Counted from the stretch's first letter, positions 21,840-34,547 are shown. The stretch: 64,000 bases of DNA from Paraescarpia echinospica (GCA_020002185.1 CM034534.1:18041087-18105086); one strand, 5' to 3'. Numbers and translations: made by a program. The notes: a model not told the origin generated them from the letters alone.

Positions 21840-22102
21840 AAACGCGTGTGATCTTGTATTCGCACCTGTTGGTTTCGCCGTCGGGGAAGAACAGCGAGTA
21901 GTTTGACTGAGTTCATTTTTCGGGCGGGTCACCGAATGTGTGCTGGGGTTGAGCAGATATAGTGCGTCGAATTACTGGACGTGTCACAGTTGTCAACGCT
22001 TGCTCAGCTGAGACGGAGACATTGGCGTCAGCTTGCATAAACCGCTCAAAAAACGACATTGTGAAGGTTCTCGACGTCCGAGGAGTGCATCAATTGACGG
22101 AG
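21840..22102 (+). other. Possible first exon or promoter region of the zinc-finger gene
   Basis: A less AT-rich island ends in a strong donor (ACGGAG|gtgagt at 22102/22103). The zinc-finger coding exon at 26564 begins right after a clear acceptor (ttctcag), so an upstream exon is needed if that acceptor is used, and this is the best candidate seen. It is speculative; a short open frame here (from 21962) has no recognised similarity. Confidence 0.25.
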
Positions 22103-23090
22103 GTGAGTGGGGTAGTTTCTTCTTTTGACGAGTTAATCTATCAGCGGAGTTTTATAGATGTTGGTGTTCTTTAGGATGCTGCGTCATTGTGTAAAACATG
22201 AGTGGAGTCGATTGTTTAGCGTGGGAACAGGTCAAATTCATAATAAATCAAACGCTCATTTAAAAATTCCTGATTTCCACCGGTGTTTAAATGTTTTGGA
22301 GGTGTCCAATTGTGTATTCTTATAATGTATTCATGAATCCAGATTGGTTTCAATAGCCCCTTGACACAAACAAACTTTCACTTTGTTCATTGGAAGTCAT
22401 GACAGATTTTTCGTAAAAACACAGTGTATACTATAAATAAATTGCCATAAATTAAATCCTCGATGAGCGTACACAGCTATATATTATCTACATATTAGGC
22501 GTAATACGCTAACGTTGGATCATTGTAAGAGTATCTCATCTGAACCGCCGATGTTTACTTGTCCTTTCCACATTCATTCGCTTCCTTAATCGGACCATTG
22601 GCATGCGATCTACCAATCGGCGATATATTTTTTTTTAAAGGGAGATATTTAGAGTTATCTACCATACGTATTTTTATATGGCTTGCTTTACCGACGGCCT
22701 CATATCGGAGACAAAGGATTGCTGATCAATTCACCACATGTAAGCGAGTGGTTTTTACTTTGCGTGTGCATGGGTGTAAGCTGGTTTGAATAGAACAATT
22801 AAAGTGTGTCCGGGAGACGTTTACCAAGCCCAAGCGTGGCCTGCCAAAGGAGAAATACTTCCTACATAATACATTCACACGTCTAATAAAGAGTTTCCAT
22901 CTGAACAAAAACTGATTTGTCTGTGATTTCTTGTTACCGGTATGATACACATTACCTGAACAACAGTGCAGATGGATACTCATATTTGAAGCATTCAATA
23001 GGCTCGAATATAGGCCGCGGAGTTAGTGTTTATGGCATAACAGGCAAAGACAATGTTAGATGATCTTAACAAAAATATGTGAAAACGCCC

Positions 23091-23091
23091 C

Positions 23092-23123
<32 letters not shown>

Positions 23124-23159
23124 ATACATATATATATTTAATTATATATATATATAATT

Positions 23160-23195
<36 letters not shown>
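23091..23195. repeat. TA-rich microsatellite
   Basis: Interrupted TA runs over about 105 bp. Confidence 0.95.
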
Positions 23196-24595
23196 CGAAT
23201 GCTAGATCGGTTCATTTTAGGGAAATGTATAGGAAAGGAGAGAAATTGTCCACCAGTGGAGGTACATTTTAGCATCTGCTATTTGTCAAACAATTCAACA
23301 AAGAAATACCTGCAACATTTTATCACAATGACAACACAATTACTCGCAACACGACAAGTCAGTAATGGTGGAGTCGGCACGAGTTGTCTATTCACGCAGT
23401 AACAAACGTGGTCATTTGACACGAAGAAATGCGAAGACATTCGTCTATCTATACGCAATACTCAAATACACCTACGCTACAGCGCACATGTTATAGTAAA
23501 ATCCACGCACGCCAAATGAGATGTCACGGAACGTAGAGGTGCCAATGGATCAACCACACGGTCTCTATTTAGGTAGCGTTTGAGGCATTGTTTGAAGTTG
23601 ATCCGACAACCAAAAATAAAAATCCAATTATAGCTGCCTAGACACGTTAGGTTTGTATTAGTATGTTTAACCCGATAATGGAGACGGCCTTGCTTGTCAT
23701 CGCTTTGGGGCCACGACAAGAACTCCACCACCTAAGGTATTGGTCTCGTTACGGCAAGAATGTCAACTGAGCTACGAGTCAAAGCAATTATTGGGGACGT
23801 TTTCAACCCGGTGGTAGCTTAAGGGGCCCTGAGGCAACTTGGGATAGTGGGGTACCACAACCATGGATGTGTAATTTTAATGCATTTCAAACGACAATTC
23901 GGAAACTTGTTTAACGTCTATTGCTAACAATTTCTAGTTAAAACAAATAAAAGGTGGTATTTTTAATGCTGATCAGCTACGCCTACATTTCATGTTTTTG
24001 TTAAATATTGTTTGCCATCAACTATTCGATTTTCCTTTGTATGTTTGTGTAGTTGCGTGGGAGTCGCCGGGAGCTCGGGCTCTGGGGCACATACCCGGGC
24101 ATAGTGTTTGAGTTTTTCGCGTGTGTAGCATTTTTTTGCTGTAGCGAGTGGGGTGCTGCTGAAGATGTTTCGCGGTGCTGTACAAAAATTTAAAATCAAG
24201 CGAAACTAGTTCCCTCCAAACAGAACACTTGCCACAGCCGGGGGTGAGTACGCACCCACAGCCTATGGGCCTGTGATTAGAACGGCTTTGCGTGCAACGA
24301 ATGTATCGGTTCTACCTTAACAATTGAGAAAAAAATAATTCCAAAAAGAGAGAGATTTAAAAATGAAAACGAAGGTTCATAAACGGTGCAGTCTTTGTTG
24401 GAGACAATCCGGCTGTATCCAGCCCCCATATGCCGCATCGGGTCAATCGTGGAATATTTCGTGAGGAAACAACTACGGAAAGGTGTTTTCTAAAATATGA
24501 AAGAGAGGTGTTAACCGAGACCGCCGAAATATATTCGTGAGTGTGAAAAATTGGTCTAGGCTTTAAAAATATTATATGGAATATTATTATATGGA

Positions 24596-24930
24596 GTGCC
24601 GACCTAGAGCGCGGTACCGCAGCGGTAAGAGCTTTGGATTCTCAGCTGAGAGAACCCGGGTTGAATCCTGCGCGGCGATGTCGAACCTTGGGCAAGTTCG
24701 TTTACTGTACATTGCTTCAGTTCAATCAGCTGCGTGAATGAGTACCTGGCTATAGAAAGTGGTGGATATTTGTGTACAAATAGTCTTCGCGCATTAATTG
24801 CTGCGTTGCTGAATGCTTCCCAGAGAAGTCGAGGTGGTGTTCAATTGAACAGATCTGCCAGGGAGTAATGTGTAAAGCGCTTTGAGCAGTCCTGAGGACT
24901 GGATACTGCGGTATATAAGTATTTTTGTTT
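24596..24930 (+). mobile_element. tRNA-derived SINE
   Basis: The head resembles a tRNA: an A-box-like gcggtaccgcagcggtaaga and a B-box-like gggttgaatcc (24658-24668) at normal spacing, as needed for RNA polymerase III. The body is unrelated to tRNA. The tail, tgtaaagcgctttgagcagt then ggatactgcggtatataagt, is of the kind shared with LINE 3' ends in many animal SINEs. Target duplications were not resolved. Confidence 0.85.
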
Positions 24931-26396
24931 ACTTTTTTACTTTAGACGGGTTGCTTTGGCAGTCTTGTAGTACAGATCCTACGTAATAAACGAGACGCTG
25001 TTTCATTCCGACAAACTATGTTCTGATAAAATGTGACATTGAATTGAACACGACCCCCGAACCACCAACCCGCTCCACAACGCAGCCTGTTTGACTGCTA
25101 ATCTGTACCAAACATCAGGTGCAGTAATTGTCTCTAAGAGATAGTGTCATAAATTCACAATATGCATGTGGTGTGGGGATTTCATGATCCAAAATGGTTG
25201 TTAAAAAGGCAGAGGTTGGTTCTTATTCTAGGCAGTATCCAGTCCTTGGGATTGCTCAGAGCGCTTCACTTCACTCCACGGCAGACCTCAATTGAACACC
25301 GTGTCGAATTCTCTGTGAATATATAATTCAGCCGAGCTGCAATTAATGCGCGGTGGCGTATCCAAGGGGGTTTATAATTGCCCAGAAACGCCCCAAAATC
25401 CCGCTCTGTTGTATGACCAGTATTATGGAAAAGTACAAGTATTAGGCGGCGCGTCGGCAAAATTTTTTCCTAAGCATTTCAGCGGAGACAGCGGAGAGAA
25501 CCCGGAGAAGATTATTGATAGCAGCGGCGCGACGTAAACAAATTAATTGTCAACAGCACTGTCCCCCCGTGTTCGGATGTCATGAGTTACAATGGTGCAG
25601 CGGCGAAAAAAAATCCCAACTGTGTAGAGTTGATAAGTTAATACGTTCGCAGCATGATTACACATGCGCTAACCAGTCCAGACAAACTGCCACTGCATCG
25701 TCGGCGGCTTCTCGCCTCGCACATCAAACAAACTATGCGGGGTAATGATGATTTAGTTTCTTTCAACGTGTGTCTACATCATGCAATGCAGTAGGCCCAA
25801 GTTCTAAGCGACAGGTGACTCGTAAACAACTGAAGCGTAGAAGACATTTATCATAATTTCACCCAACTTAGAGAAAAGATGACAAACCATCTACGACCAT
25901 AACATTTGCGTGGCTTCGTCGGTGTACGACATTTGCTCCCTCCTAGCGTACCAAAAGGCATCCATTATTTGGCAAAAATAGTCAGGCGGGGTGGAAGCAA
26001 CTGGACGTTTTGCGTGTTACAATTGTGTGTTTGTGTGTGCGTGCGTGTGTGGACGTGTGTGTCAACATCTACACATATTATTATCCTCGGGAGCCAGGGG
26101 GCGCTGCTGACTACGCCAGCTTCAGTCCCACCTGGCATGTCATTTTGTCGAAACATCGACTTATTATTGCACCAGTTAGATAATCATCTGACAAATTGTA
26201 ATATATATGCGCTTCAGATTCGTTGTCTGTTATTCCCTCTCGTCGCTTGTCGGGTGGGCAATGATAGACTTTACCTCGAATTGCTCTCTGAAGAGACAAC
26301 TGATTCAGCGAACTCCCGTCGGCCTACACGTGGAATACAAGCCAGGGGTGGTGTAGCCAACGTAGATGTTATAAACACACGATCGTTAACCTCACT
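24931..26396. other. Upstream region or intron of the zinc-finger gene
   Basis: It contains a short GT-rich stretch (about 26024-26065) and a phrase, ggtggcgtatccaaggggg (25348-25366), that resembles a transposon end but has no partner found. The open frames here have no recognised domains. Confidence 0.35.
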
Positions 26397-26436
26397 ATTA
26401 AGGTCACCCTCGGGACCCTCGCAGAGTGACCTTAAT
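26397..26436. promoter_or_regulatory. Perfect 11-bp inverted repeat with AGGTCA half-sites
   Basis: ATTAAGGTCAC (26397-26407) is repeated in reverse as GTGACCTTAAT (26426-26436) with an 18-bp spacer rich in accctcg/ccctcgg. AAGGTCA is the nuclear-receptor monomer half-site. It lies 130-170 bp before the zinc-finger ATG. A regulatory role is inference only. Confidence 0.4.
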
Positions 26437-26565
26437 TGCAAGGTGGCTGTCCAGGGTGTATTATCGAGGTGACCACGAAGGGAGGTCAGACTGTAGTTTG
26501 TTTGTTTTTGTTTATTATTGTAGTTTCGCAATACTCGGTTGACATTTGATGTTATGTTCTCAGGC

Positions 26566-27624
26566 ATGGAGTACCCGACAGACGCGTGCGTAGGATACGG
26601 ACACATGCAGAACGCCAAATGCACGGGGTACGCCGGTCAACAAACACGGATAAGTACGGATGTGTACGCGAGCCCGGTGAACAGTTCCTACTACAACTGC
26701 TGGCCGACATTCACGACCTACCAACAGAACTCCATACCCGGCGAATTCGACACTTACATGGCAGGTCTGCCCAACACCACGTGGTCACGGTCGTCATGGC
26801 AACAGCAGACGCCATCTAAAACAACGCTAGATAGGTGTGACGCCTACTTCCGATGTTGCGCCGCACCGGTGCGCACCGATTCCTGGCATCCGGGTCTGAT
26901 GGACGAGCCATCGCGCACGGCGGAAGTGACGTATCGTGACTTCATTCTGCCGTGCGCAGACTTCCGGCAAGCTGACGTCGTAACAACAGAACCAGACTGT
27001 ACGACTGGGTTTTACCAGGAGAACATCCCGAGTCCTTGGGCGGAAGTCGACGAACCGGAAGTCGCCGATTCGTGTCCACGCGCCGACATATTTAAGCGGT
27101 TTCTGACGTCGGTTCTCGGACAGACGCCGTCTAAGACAACTCTTCGGAAACCAATAACTGAAGGAGGAAAAGTGGTTGACGACAACTCGAGGGAAAGCCG
27201 TGACGTCAGTAGGACTAGACGCAAGCGAACACGAGCGAAAGACGACCTCCCGCTTGACACCCAGACATCGGGAGCTAAGCGAGCCAAGACAAGCGAGCAG
27301 GCGGTTGTCTGTCCCGTCTGTTGGAAGGTGTTCACCCGCCGGGCAGGACTCGCCGTCCACTCGCGCATACACACCGGAGTGCGTCCCTACTCGTGCACCG
27401 ACTGCGGCCGGTCGTTCTCCGACTACTCTGTGTATGTCCGCCATCGCCGGACACACACGCGCGAGCGGCCGTACGCATGCCCAGAGTGTGGCGACCGCTT
27501 CACGCAGTCCGGGAACTTGTTACGTCATCGAAGGAAACAACACATGCTCGGGCCGGTGCCACTGACAAGGGCTAACGAACCAGCCCCCATGTCCTGCTTC
27601 TACGACACCTTAGTTGGACTTTAA
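26566..27624 (+). CDS. C2H2 zinc-finger protein, three fingers, 352 aa
   Basis: A probable nuclear DNA-binding protein. The start chosen is the ATG at 26566, two bases after the acceptor ttctcag; the frame is open slightly further upstream through that acceptor. The N-terminal 230 residues are Tyr/Thr/Ser/Pro-rich with no known domain; the phrase QTPSKTTL occurs twice (about residues 83 and 187). A basic segment (RTRRKRTRAKDD, about residue 218) precedes three tandem C2H2 fingers (about residues 248-327: CPVCWKVF, CTDCGRSF, CPECGDRF) with TGVRPY and TRERPY linkers. It ends CFYDTLVGL. The gene is GC-rich against an AT-rich background, with no breaks. I do not recognise a named orthologue; an upstream exon may be missing. 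Confidence 0.88.
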   Translation: MEYPTDACVGYGHMQNAKCTGYAGQQTRISTDVYASPVNSSYYNCWPTFTTYQQNSIPGEFDTYMAGLPNTTWSRSSWQQQTPSKTTLDRCDAYFRCCAAPVRTDSWHPGLMDEPSRTAEVTYRDFILPCADFRQADVVTTEPDCTTGFYQENIPSPWAEVDEPEVADSCPRADIFKRFLTSVLGQTPSKTTLRKPITEGGKVVDDNSRESRDVSRTRRKRTRAKDDLPLDTQTSGAKRAKTSEQAVVCPVCWKVFTRRAGLAVHSRIHTGVRPYSCTDCGRSFSDYSVYVRHRRTHTRERPYACPECGDRFTQSGNLLRHRRKQHMLGPVPLTRANEPAPMSCFYDTLVGL

Positions 27625-27837
27625 CTTGTCATGTAAAGGCCATGTCACTGTCTAAATTCAGGAACCGTTCCGGCAGTCTAGGTTCTATCTAACGTAATTG
27701 GCGGTAATTATAATGAACTGCGATATGTGGTATTGTGCATTGATTTGTATATATGTTTCTATTTCTAAACGCTCTTGGCAATTGTAGGTAGTTATTTAAT
27801 AATTTATTTTTGTAAGTTTCAAGTTTGATGTGTGTCG

Positions 27838-27843
27838 AATAAA
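27838..27843 (+). terminator. Candidate poly(A) signal AATAAA of the zinc-finger gene
   Basis: It lies 214 bp after the stop codon, followed by a GT-rich stretch (ctgtttctgttgttgtggct). Confidence 0.65.
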
Positions 27844-28489
27844 ATATCTCACAATGCGGCTGTTTCTGTTGTTGTGGCTGGTTTCGGCAATGCCCCACGG
27901 TTGCGATTTAATTGTAACAAAAAATATCGCTGGGATTATTAATTATACCCTATTCTCACTCGTGACCGCATAGATGATATAATTATTTTTGTCAAATGTA
28001 TAAATTTCCATTGATCCTATGGCCCCTTTAAGATCAAAATAATAATGCATGACACTCTGCAGCATCATATCTTTCATACGATACTAGATGTATCTTTCTC
28101 TCATTACAAATGGATTAGATATGATGCTTCAAAGATAACCGTAGTGTCGCGGATCAAGAGGCGTAACCCAGGGCATTTTTAATGATTACACACTGTACTC
28201 CATCAGCAATGGATTGTTTAAAATGTAATGAAGAAGGGACTAATATTGTTGTTTTATAAGTCATTTACGTTCTTTTGCAGTATCTAGGTACACGTTTGCA
28301 GCTGGAATACTAGTTTTCTTACACGTTTCATCATGGTATGCGTAGGTCACAAGGTTGTATCCCATATTATATTATTTAAGTCTCATATAATATTATTTAA
28401 GTCTCAATTGCAGCGTATACGAATACCTCAGGTCAACTTCACAGATATCGATAAGTTAAAATTGTATTTAAGTTGGATACTGTAATGTT

Positions 28490-28620
28490 GTTGTATTTGG
28501 GTTGTTTTGAGTGAGTTTGATAACCACAGAACACGCCGTGTGTGAAAGGGATAGAAGCGGAAGTTCCCAATGTATTCAAAGTAAAATACAAATCTGCGCG
28601 TAGTAAACGGCTACATTACA
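28490..28620 (-). repeat. Candidate 3' LTR of the Gypsy element, preceded by a polypurine tract
   Basis: On the - strand, about 120 bp after the integrase stop, cagggaggaa is followed by TGTAATGTAG at 28620, the usual order of polypurine tract then LTR start (TG). A possible CA end lies near 28490. No matching second LTR was found at the other end, so the boundary is unproven. Confidence 0.35.
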
Positions 28621-28756
28621 TTCCTCCCTGTCTCGGAAGAATACTTGTGACTGTAATAAACCGAAACTAAAACTAAGTGTCCTTGTGATATACGCATAAT
28701 AAAGAACAGTAAAACACCTTAAATACAAGGATACGAGTTGCTACTCTAAACGTCCA

Positions 28757-29791
28757 TCACGAAATCTCTAAACCTAAAGTAGATGCCTTCACCCGTCTGA
28801 CAGGTCTCTGTGGAACATTCGCGTGCGCAGCTTCGTCGTTTTGCTGATCGCGAACTTCTCGAGTCAGGTAGTCGTCTAGTTGGTCGAGTTGGTCGTCTTC
28901 GCCGGTGTCGTCGAACTTCACGCGCGGCACAGCCTTGAAGTGCGAGACGTTGCGTGTTATGGAGTAGTTTCCACGACTCGCAGTGACCATGTTGCCTTTC
29001 GTGGCCGACACTTTCAGTGGACGAGGGTCGAACGCAGCTGACAGTTTATTCTTACGCGTCTGTCGGACGAGTACAATGTCGCCCACGCGCAGATGGCTGT
29101 CGCTCGCATGACGTCGCTCGTCTGCGTTTCTCTTCATCTCGGCTTTCTCTTGGGCATCTCGATTCTCTATCTCTCTTCTCTGTGGATTCTTCTCGTACAT
29201 TTGGGGCAGCAAGACTTTCATCTGTCGCCGGTTCCGTAGTTGACTCGGTGACACGCCTGTCGAAGAATGTGGCGTTGCACGATATTGACGCAAGAACGTG
29301 TAGAGATCTTGTTTCCAATTTCGTTTCTCGATGAAAGCTGATCTGATCGCTTTACCCAGAGTTTTCATGAAACGTTCCACTTCGCCATTGGCGCCTGGCC
29401 ACAGCGGAGTGACGCGTCTGTGATTGAAACCAAGATATGATGCAAATTTCGTGAATTCATGTCCATTAAATGGAGGTCCATTATCAGTTCTTATTTGTTG
29501 TGGAATCCCTTGGCGAGCAAATATTGCGTCTAGCTTGGGAATTACCGTGTTGCTGCTTGTTGAATTAATGATTTCGACTTCTGGGAAGCGGCTGAAGTCA
29601 TCGATGACGACGATGACTCTCCGCTCGGAAACGGTCCGATGAAGTCGATCGAAAGGTCTTGCCACGGTGCGTCTGGAAGTTGAGACATTCGCAGCGGTGT
29701 GCAGCGCTCGGAACCGTGCGTGGTCGTGGCTTGGCAAGGCAGGCATGCCTTGACTTTGTCGTCTACCATGATGTCGATTCCAGGGAACCAC
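28757..29791 (-). pseudogene. Gypsy integrase core and C-terminal part
   Basis: The frame is readable from about 29640 downward: VIDDFSRFPEVEI, the second catalytic Asp in RTDNGPPFNG and the Glu in NGEVERF give the DD-E triad together with the first Asp in the neighbouring frame. The C-terminal part has the VLVRQ..KNKLSAAFDP motif of Gypsy integrases. It is separated from the rest of pol by one frameshift. Confidence 0.9.
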
Positions 29792-31647
29792 ACCTTCTCT
29801 CTCAGTAGGCTTTTCGTCTTTACGACTCCTTGATGCCCACGATGTGCAAAATCGCCGGCACGCTCGCGGAGTGAAAAAGGAAGGACGATGCGTGTTTGTC
29901 GTAGGACCATGCCTTGGTGTACAGCTAGTTCGTCCTTGAGCTTCAGGTAGGGTGACACTTCCTCATCGGTCCATTGACCGCTCTCTATGGCGTGCAGTAG
30001 CTTCTGCATGACGCTGTCTTGTAGATATTGTAGTTTCACCTCCTGCAGCGTCATCGCCTCGGGTATGCTGTTAGTACAAATGTAGTTGACCGTATTTTCT
30101 ACAGCATCAGTCGCCGGTGGTTCAACAGGGTGGCGACTCAGGTAATCCGCCGGGTTCTCGTCATCTCGTCCTGGACGGTAGAGGAGTGAGTAGTCGTACG
30201 GCGAGAGTCTCAATCGCCATCGCTCCACTCGTGCAGACGCTTGTCTCTGACTGGCGAATATTCCTAGCAGCGGCTTGTGATCGGTGATGATCTCGAATTC
30301 CGATCCATAGACGTAGAGGTGAAAGTGTTCTGCACCCCACACGACAGCCAACATTTCTCGTTCAGTTTGCGAGTATACCTGTTCGACTGAAAATAGCGCT
30401 CGGCTGGCGTAACTAATGACCTTGTCGTCTTGACACAATATCGCGCCGATGCCGACAGGACTTGCATCGACCAGCACTTTTGACGGTTTCGTCGCATCAA
30501 AGTACTGTACAGTGCACACACTGGCTAGCTTCGCCTTCAAGTTGTCGAGTGCCTGTTGATGTTTGCTTTTCCATTCCCATGGAATGTCTGTGTGTGTCAG
30601 TCCTCGGAGTGATGCAGTGACATCCGAGTAGCCAGGAATGAATCGCGACACGTATTGTGCCATTCCAAACAACGAACGTACTTCACTGGCATTCTGCGGT
30701 GCAGCTGCATTGACGATTGCTGACGTCTTCTTTGGATCCGCCTCGATGCCAGTCGCGCTGAAGATGTGTCCATAGAAGCACACTTGTTTTTGAGAGAATA
30801 AACACTTCTCTCTGTTGAGTTTGACGTTCTTGTTTTTCAGTCTCTCAAGCACAGCTTTCAAGCATGTGTCGTGTTCGCGTTGTGATTTTCCGTAGACGAT
30901 GATGTCATCAGACATGTTCTTGCATCCAACTAAACCAGACAACAATTCGCTGAGTGAGTTTTGGAATATTTCAGATGCTGCGTTAATTCCAAACATCAGT
31001 CGTTTGTATTGCCATAGTCCCACGTTTGTTGTGAATGTGGTTATGTATCTGCTTTCAGGACTCAATTCTAGCTGATTATACGCAGAGTTCAGGTCCTGCG
31101 TACTGAAGACAGATGAGCCATTCAAATCGGTGATTAGCTCGTCGATTGTTGGCATGACATGTTTGATGTGTTGTACAGCTTTATTTGCTTCTCTCATGTC
31201 TATGCAGATTCTGACTTCACCCGATTTCTTAGGCACCACGACTATTGGGCTGACCCATGGTGTTGGTCCGTTTACCCTCTCGATGATGTCTAGCTTTTCT
31301 AGTCTATCAAGTTCTTTTTCAACGTCACGTCGGATGTGAAAAGGAATCCGTCTGTGCTGTTGCTGTTTTGGAGTGACGCTCTGGTCGATGTGTAATTTCA
31401 CTTCCACGCCATCCACTTTTCCAACACCATCAAAGAGATCTGCGAACTGATCTACGATTTGTGGTTGGAACGTGCCATTTGTTGTGACGTTCTGTCCTGT
31501 TGCGACGTTTTGAGCAATGTGGAGGATTCCCAAGTCCTGTGCAGTTTGGCAGCCTAGCAGATTGCCTGTCGTGCCCTCCACCACATGAATGCTTGTGTCG
31601 ATGACCGTCGAGCGAAACTTCACTTTCGTGATAAGCACGCCGATCAC
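29542..31647 (-). pseudogene. Gypsy pol: reverse transcriptase, RNase H, integrase zinc finger
   Basis: An open frame of 701 codons. RT: RICIDMREANKAV, LNSAYNQLEL and the catalytic box as MSDDIIVYG. RNase H: VLVDASPVGIGAIL, TEREMLAVVWGAEHF and ITDHKPLLGIF. Integrase HHCC finger: HRGHQG with KACLPCQA. The first integrase Asp is in DFIGPFPS; the frame is then lost near 29640. The N-terminal end overlaps the protease tail after a frame change at about 31650-31665. Confidence 0.92.
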
Positions 31648-31662
31648 AGGTAGTGGTGTTTG

Positions 31663-32470
31663 TTAGCCATATGGATACACTTTCGTCGTAGGCTGTTTGA
31701 ATAACATACTGCTGGATTGTCTGATCATTTTGAATGTGCTGTTGTCAGTTATATTAACTGACGCCCCGGAATCTACAGTCATTTTGATAGGATTTCCTTC
31801 AATCTGCACTGTGCATGTGGGCAATGCGTTGTGCTTGTTTGTTTGTTTGATTGCAGAAAAAACATAATCATTGTCAGATTCAGCTGCCAGACTTTTTGGA
31901 CTGACTGCGTTGGTGCTTGTGACAGTGTTAGTTTGCATTCGATTGCCGTATTTAGATCTGCAGATTTTCTCGAAATGTCCATTCTTATGGCAAAAATTGC
32001 ACGTTTTGCCTTTTGCAGCGCATTGTTTAGTCGGCGGATGCGGATAATTGTCCCCACAGTAACGACATATTGTAGATGTCTGTCTACTCGCAGTGCTCAT
32101 TGGTGTTGCGTTATTGAACCGCTTGTTTCGAGTTGCCTTTTTCTTGAAGCGTTTGCTGGCGATGTTGACTTCAGCTTCTCTTGACGTTTCTCCTGATGTT
32201 TCCATCCCTGACGCTTGTTTCTCAGACAACTCCATCGCTCTGCCTTCATCCAACATTTCAGTGAGCGATATAGTGGCATCACGCAACACACGGCGTCGTA
32301 GTCTTGACGACGTACAATTCTGCACAATCTGTGTCTTAATTTCACGATCAGTGTCAGTGAATTCGCAGGTTGCAGCAAGACGTCTTAAACGCATATGGTA
32401 CGTGTCGAGTGATTCACCGATTTCTTGTTTTTCTTTTCAGAATTGGTACATTTCGTACTCAATGTTCGTC
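31663..32470 (-). pseudogene. Gypsy gag C-terminal part and protease
   Basis: The frame open from 32394 contains two cysteine clusters (CRYCGDNYPHPP...C and the CCHC knuckle CNFCHKNGHFEKIC) and an aspartic-protease motif VDSGASVNIT. Upstream, past a TGA near 32438, typical gag wording continues (EYEMYQF, ESLDTYHMRLRRLA). The start is lost. Confidence 0.88.
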
Positions 32471-32530
32471 TGACTGAATCAGCATAACAAGGCTCTCTTG
32501 TATTTCTTTTCCATTTAGCGAGCTGTACAC

Positions 32531-34547
32531 TTGGTGATAAGTCCCATCATCTAATATCTAAACTGAATTAATCTGCACAGTGTTGAATTAGTAAACTCAC
32601 ATTTAGGCTCAGTTTCCTAAATGCAACTTTGTTTATTTGCAGGAACATTTGACCATCAACAGTTTGAAAACAGCCGAGCTGATGGAAAGAGGAAATTGAA
32701 GAGCTCTACTCAACTGTGCCATTAATTAGACAATGGGTCACCTGACATAAGATGGTGCCTGACTTTGTTTTGCCCCATTCTGGGGTAAGACCACATTAAG
32801 GATTCGTCCGCCATTACCGACCGAAAGAGTGTCCTTAAAAATACCGTTTTGGTGTGATGTGTGAATTTGTTTCGAGCACTTTGACATGACACATGTTAGT
32901 CCAGTGAATCCTGAATGTACTACTGCTTTAGATCTTTCACGAGGTAGTAACAAATATACACTAGTCGCTCGCGTATTCGCACAATGGCACTTTTGCAGCA
33001 CGCACCAATATTTCAAAATCCGTCACCAGATTGGGGCGAAATTAAGGGGTGTCAGGTTTGGTTGGATTTTTCTGAAAAATGAGGTGTGAGAATTTCACGA
33101 GTTTTCCACAGCACCTGTGTGAATGGAGGTCAAATATGCTGTGAAATTTTCAAGAAAATCGTAAGACAATTTTTGCAGGAAATGAAGGAAACGTTATAAT
33201 GGCCGCATATGTAAAATTTTAATGTGCTGTTACCCCTTCTGTCCTGTGTGACATCTACTTGGAAGGTGTACATCACATCGTGTTTCAAATGGATTTGTGC
33301 AATCGATCGATTTGTGCACCCAAATGCACATCATCCCGTCATTATGTTGCAAAGTAAGAGTACATAATAAAATGTATGCTTTCTTATGCTCATCGTTTTG
33401 GGATTGTGTTCTACAGCATATTCTTCAAAAAAAAATCGAAACAAGTTTGTGTTAAAGTGAACTATACTGAGAATAGTGAATAAAAAGGTGTAGACGAAGT
33501 TGCTTTTACATTAATTTGGAAAATTCATAAAATATAAACGTTCCACAACATTCTAAATGTTTTATGAATCTTCGTGAGTTAAATCCACCGATGATGACTG
33601 AAAACATTGTTTTAAAATATGCGTTACTATTAAAGTTTTGTAACTTCATTTCCATCATACAACGGCCGTTTTATTTGTTGTCATCGAAAAGGGAGTTCAA
33701 CAGAAACAAATTGAATATATTTTACTCTAAATAATGGGCAGAACAAATTGCACTCCCAGTACAAAATAAAACATGTATATATCTAGCTGTGGTATGCCCC
33801 TTGTTGTTACACTGATGCAATATATTTTGTCGACAATAATGCTCTTTACAGAACTACATTTTTCAAACAAAAATTTAACCCTTTTTAGATAGGTAAGTAG
33901 ATAACTACATATGATATTTTATTACTGTACATTGCTAAACGTAGCTAATCGAAATCGTTCGAACAGTCCCGAATATTCATGAGCATTCTTTATACAGATC
34001 GTGAAAGCGGGGCCAAATTGGAAACTCTGCGTACGCGGAGTTATTTTATCGATGTATTGTTAGGGTCATTACTGATTAATAAAACATACTTCTACTGAAA
34101 TAAAGGAATATAATTACATGAAATAATCATATTAAGAGGATTACTTAATAATTGGGTACATTATAGAGATTAAAATTATCAAAGAATCGCTTTAAAATGT
34201 AGGAATAATTATGGTTTTGTTGGCTCGCTCAAAAAAGTAAATACGGCTATGCGGGAAAAACAATACTCATAACAACAAAACATTCAGTATTTTATTAGCA
34301 TTGGATTATTTGTTGAGGAAAATAAATCGGACATATTGTAAGATTTCTGCCAAAATAAAAACATTATGGAACCTGATCTAGTCAGCTATTTTGGCTCTCA
34401 TGCAGAATAGGACTGCGTGACGTACTGTCCGGTTCGTTGTGGCGGGTCACAAATGGTGCCTCTTGAATGATGCTACGCTCGTTATAGGCTGTGCATCGGT
34501 GATTGAATGGACACTGTCAGAATAACACTACTCATTAAGAGCATAGG
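32531..34547. other. Intergenic, no feature seen
   Basis: AT-rich sequence with no supported gene on either strand. Confidence 0.35.

Larger units (their letters stand above)
28490..32530 (-). mobile_element. Ty3/Gypsy retrotransposon, 5' truncated
   Basis: The order on the - strand is gag zinc knuckles, protease, reverse transcriptase, RNase H, integrase: the Ty3/Gypsy order. The gag start and 5' LTR are missing beyond about 32530. Damage is light: a stop near 32438 in gag, a stop/frame change between protease and RT, and one frame change at the start of the integrase core. It is a transposable element, not a host gene. Confidence 0.93.

Noticed and set aside
26827..27456. 209-codon - strand frame opposite the zinc-finger gene
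   Set aside because: The + frame has canonical C2H2 fingers; this is an antisense shadow favoured by high GC.
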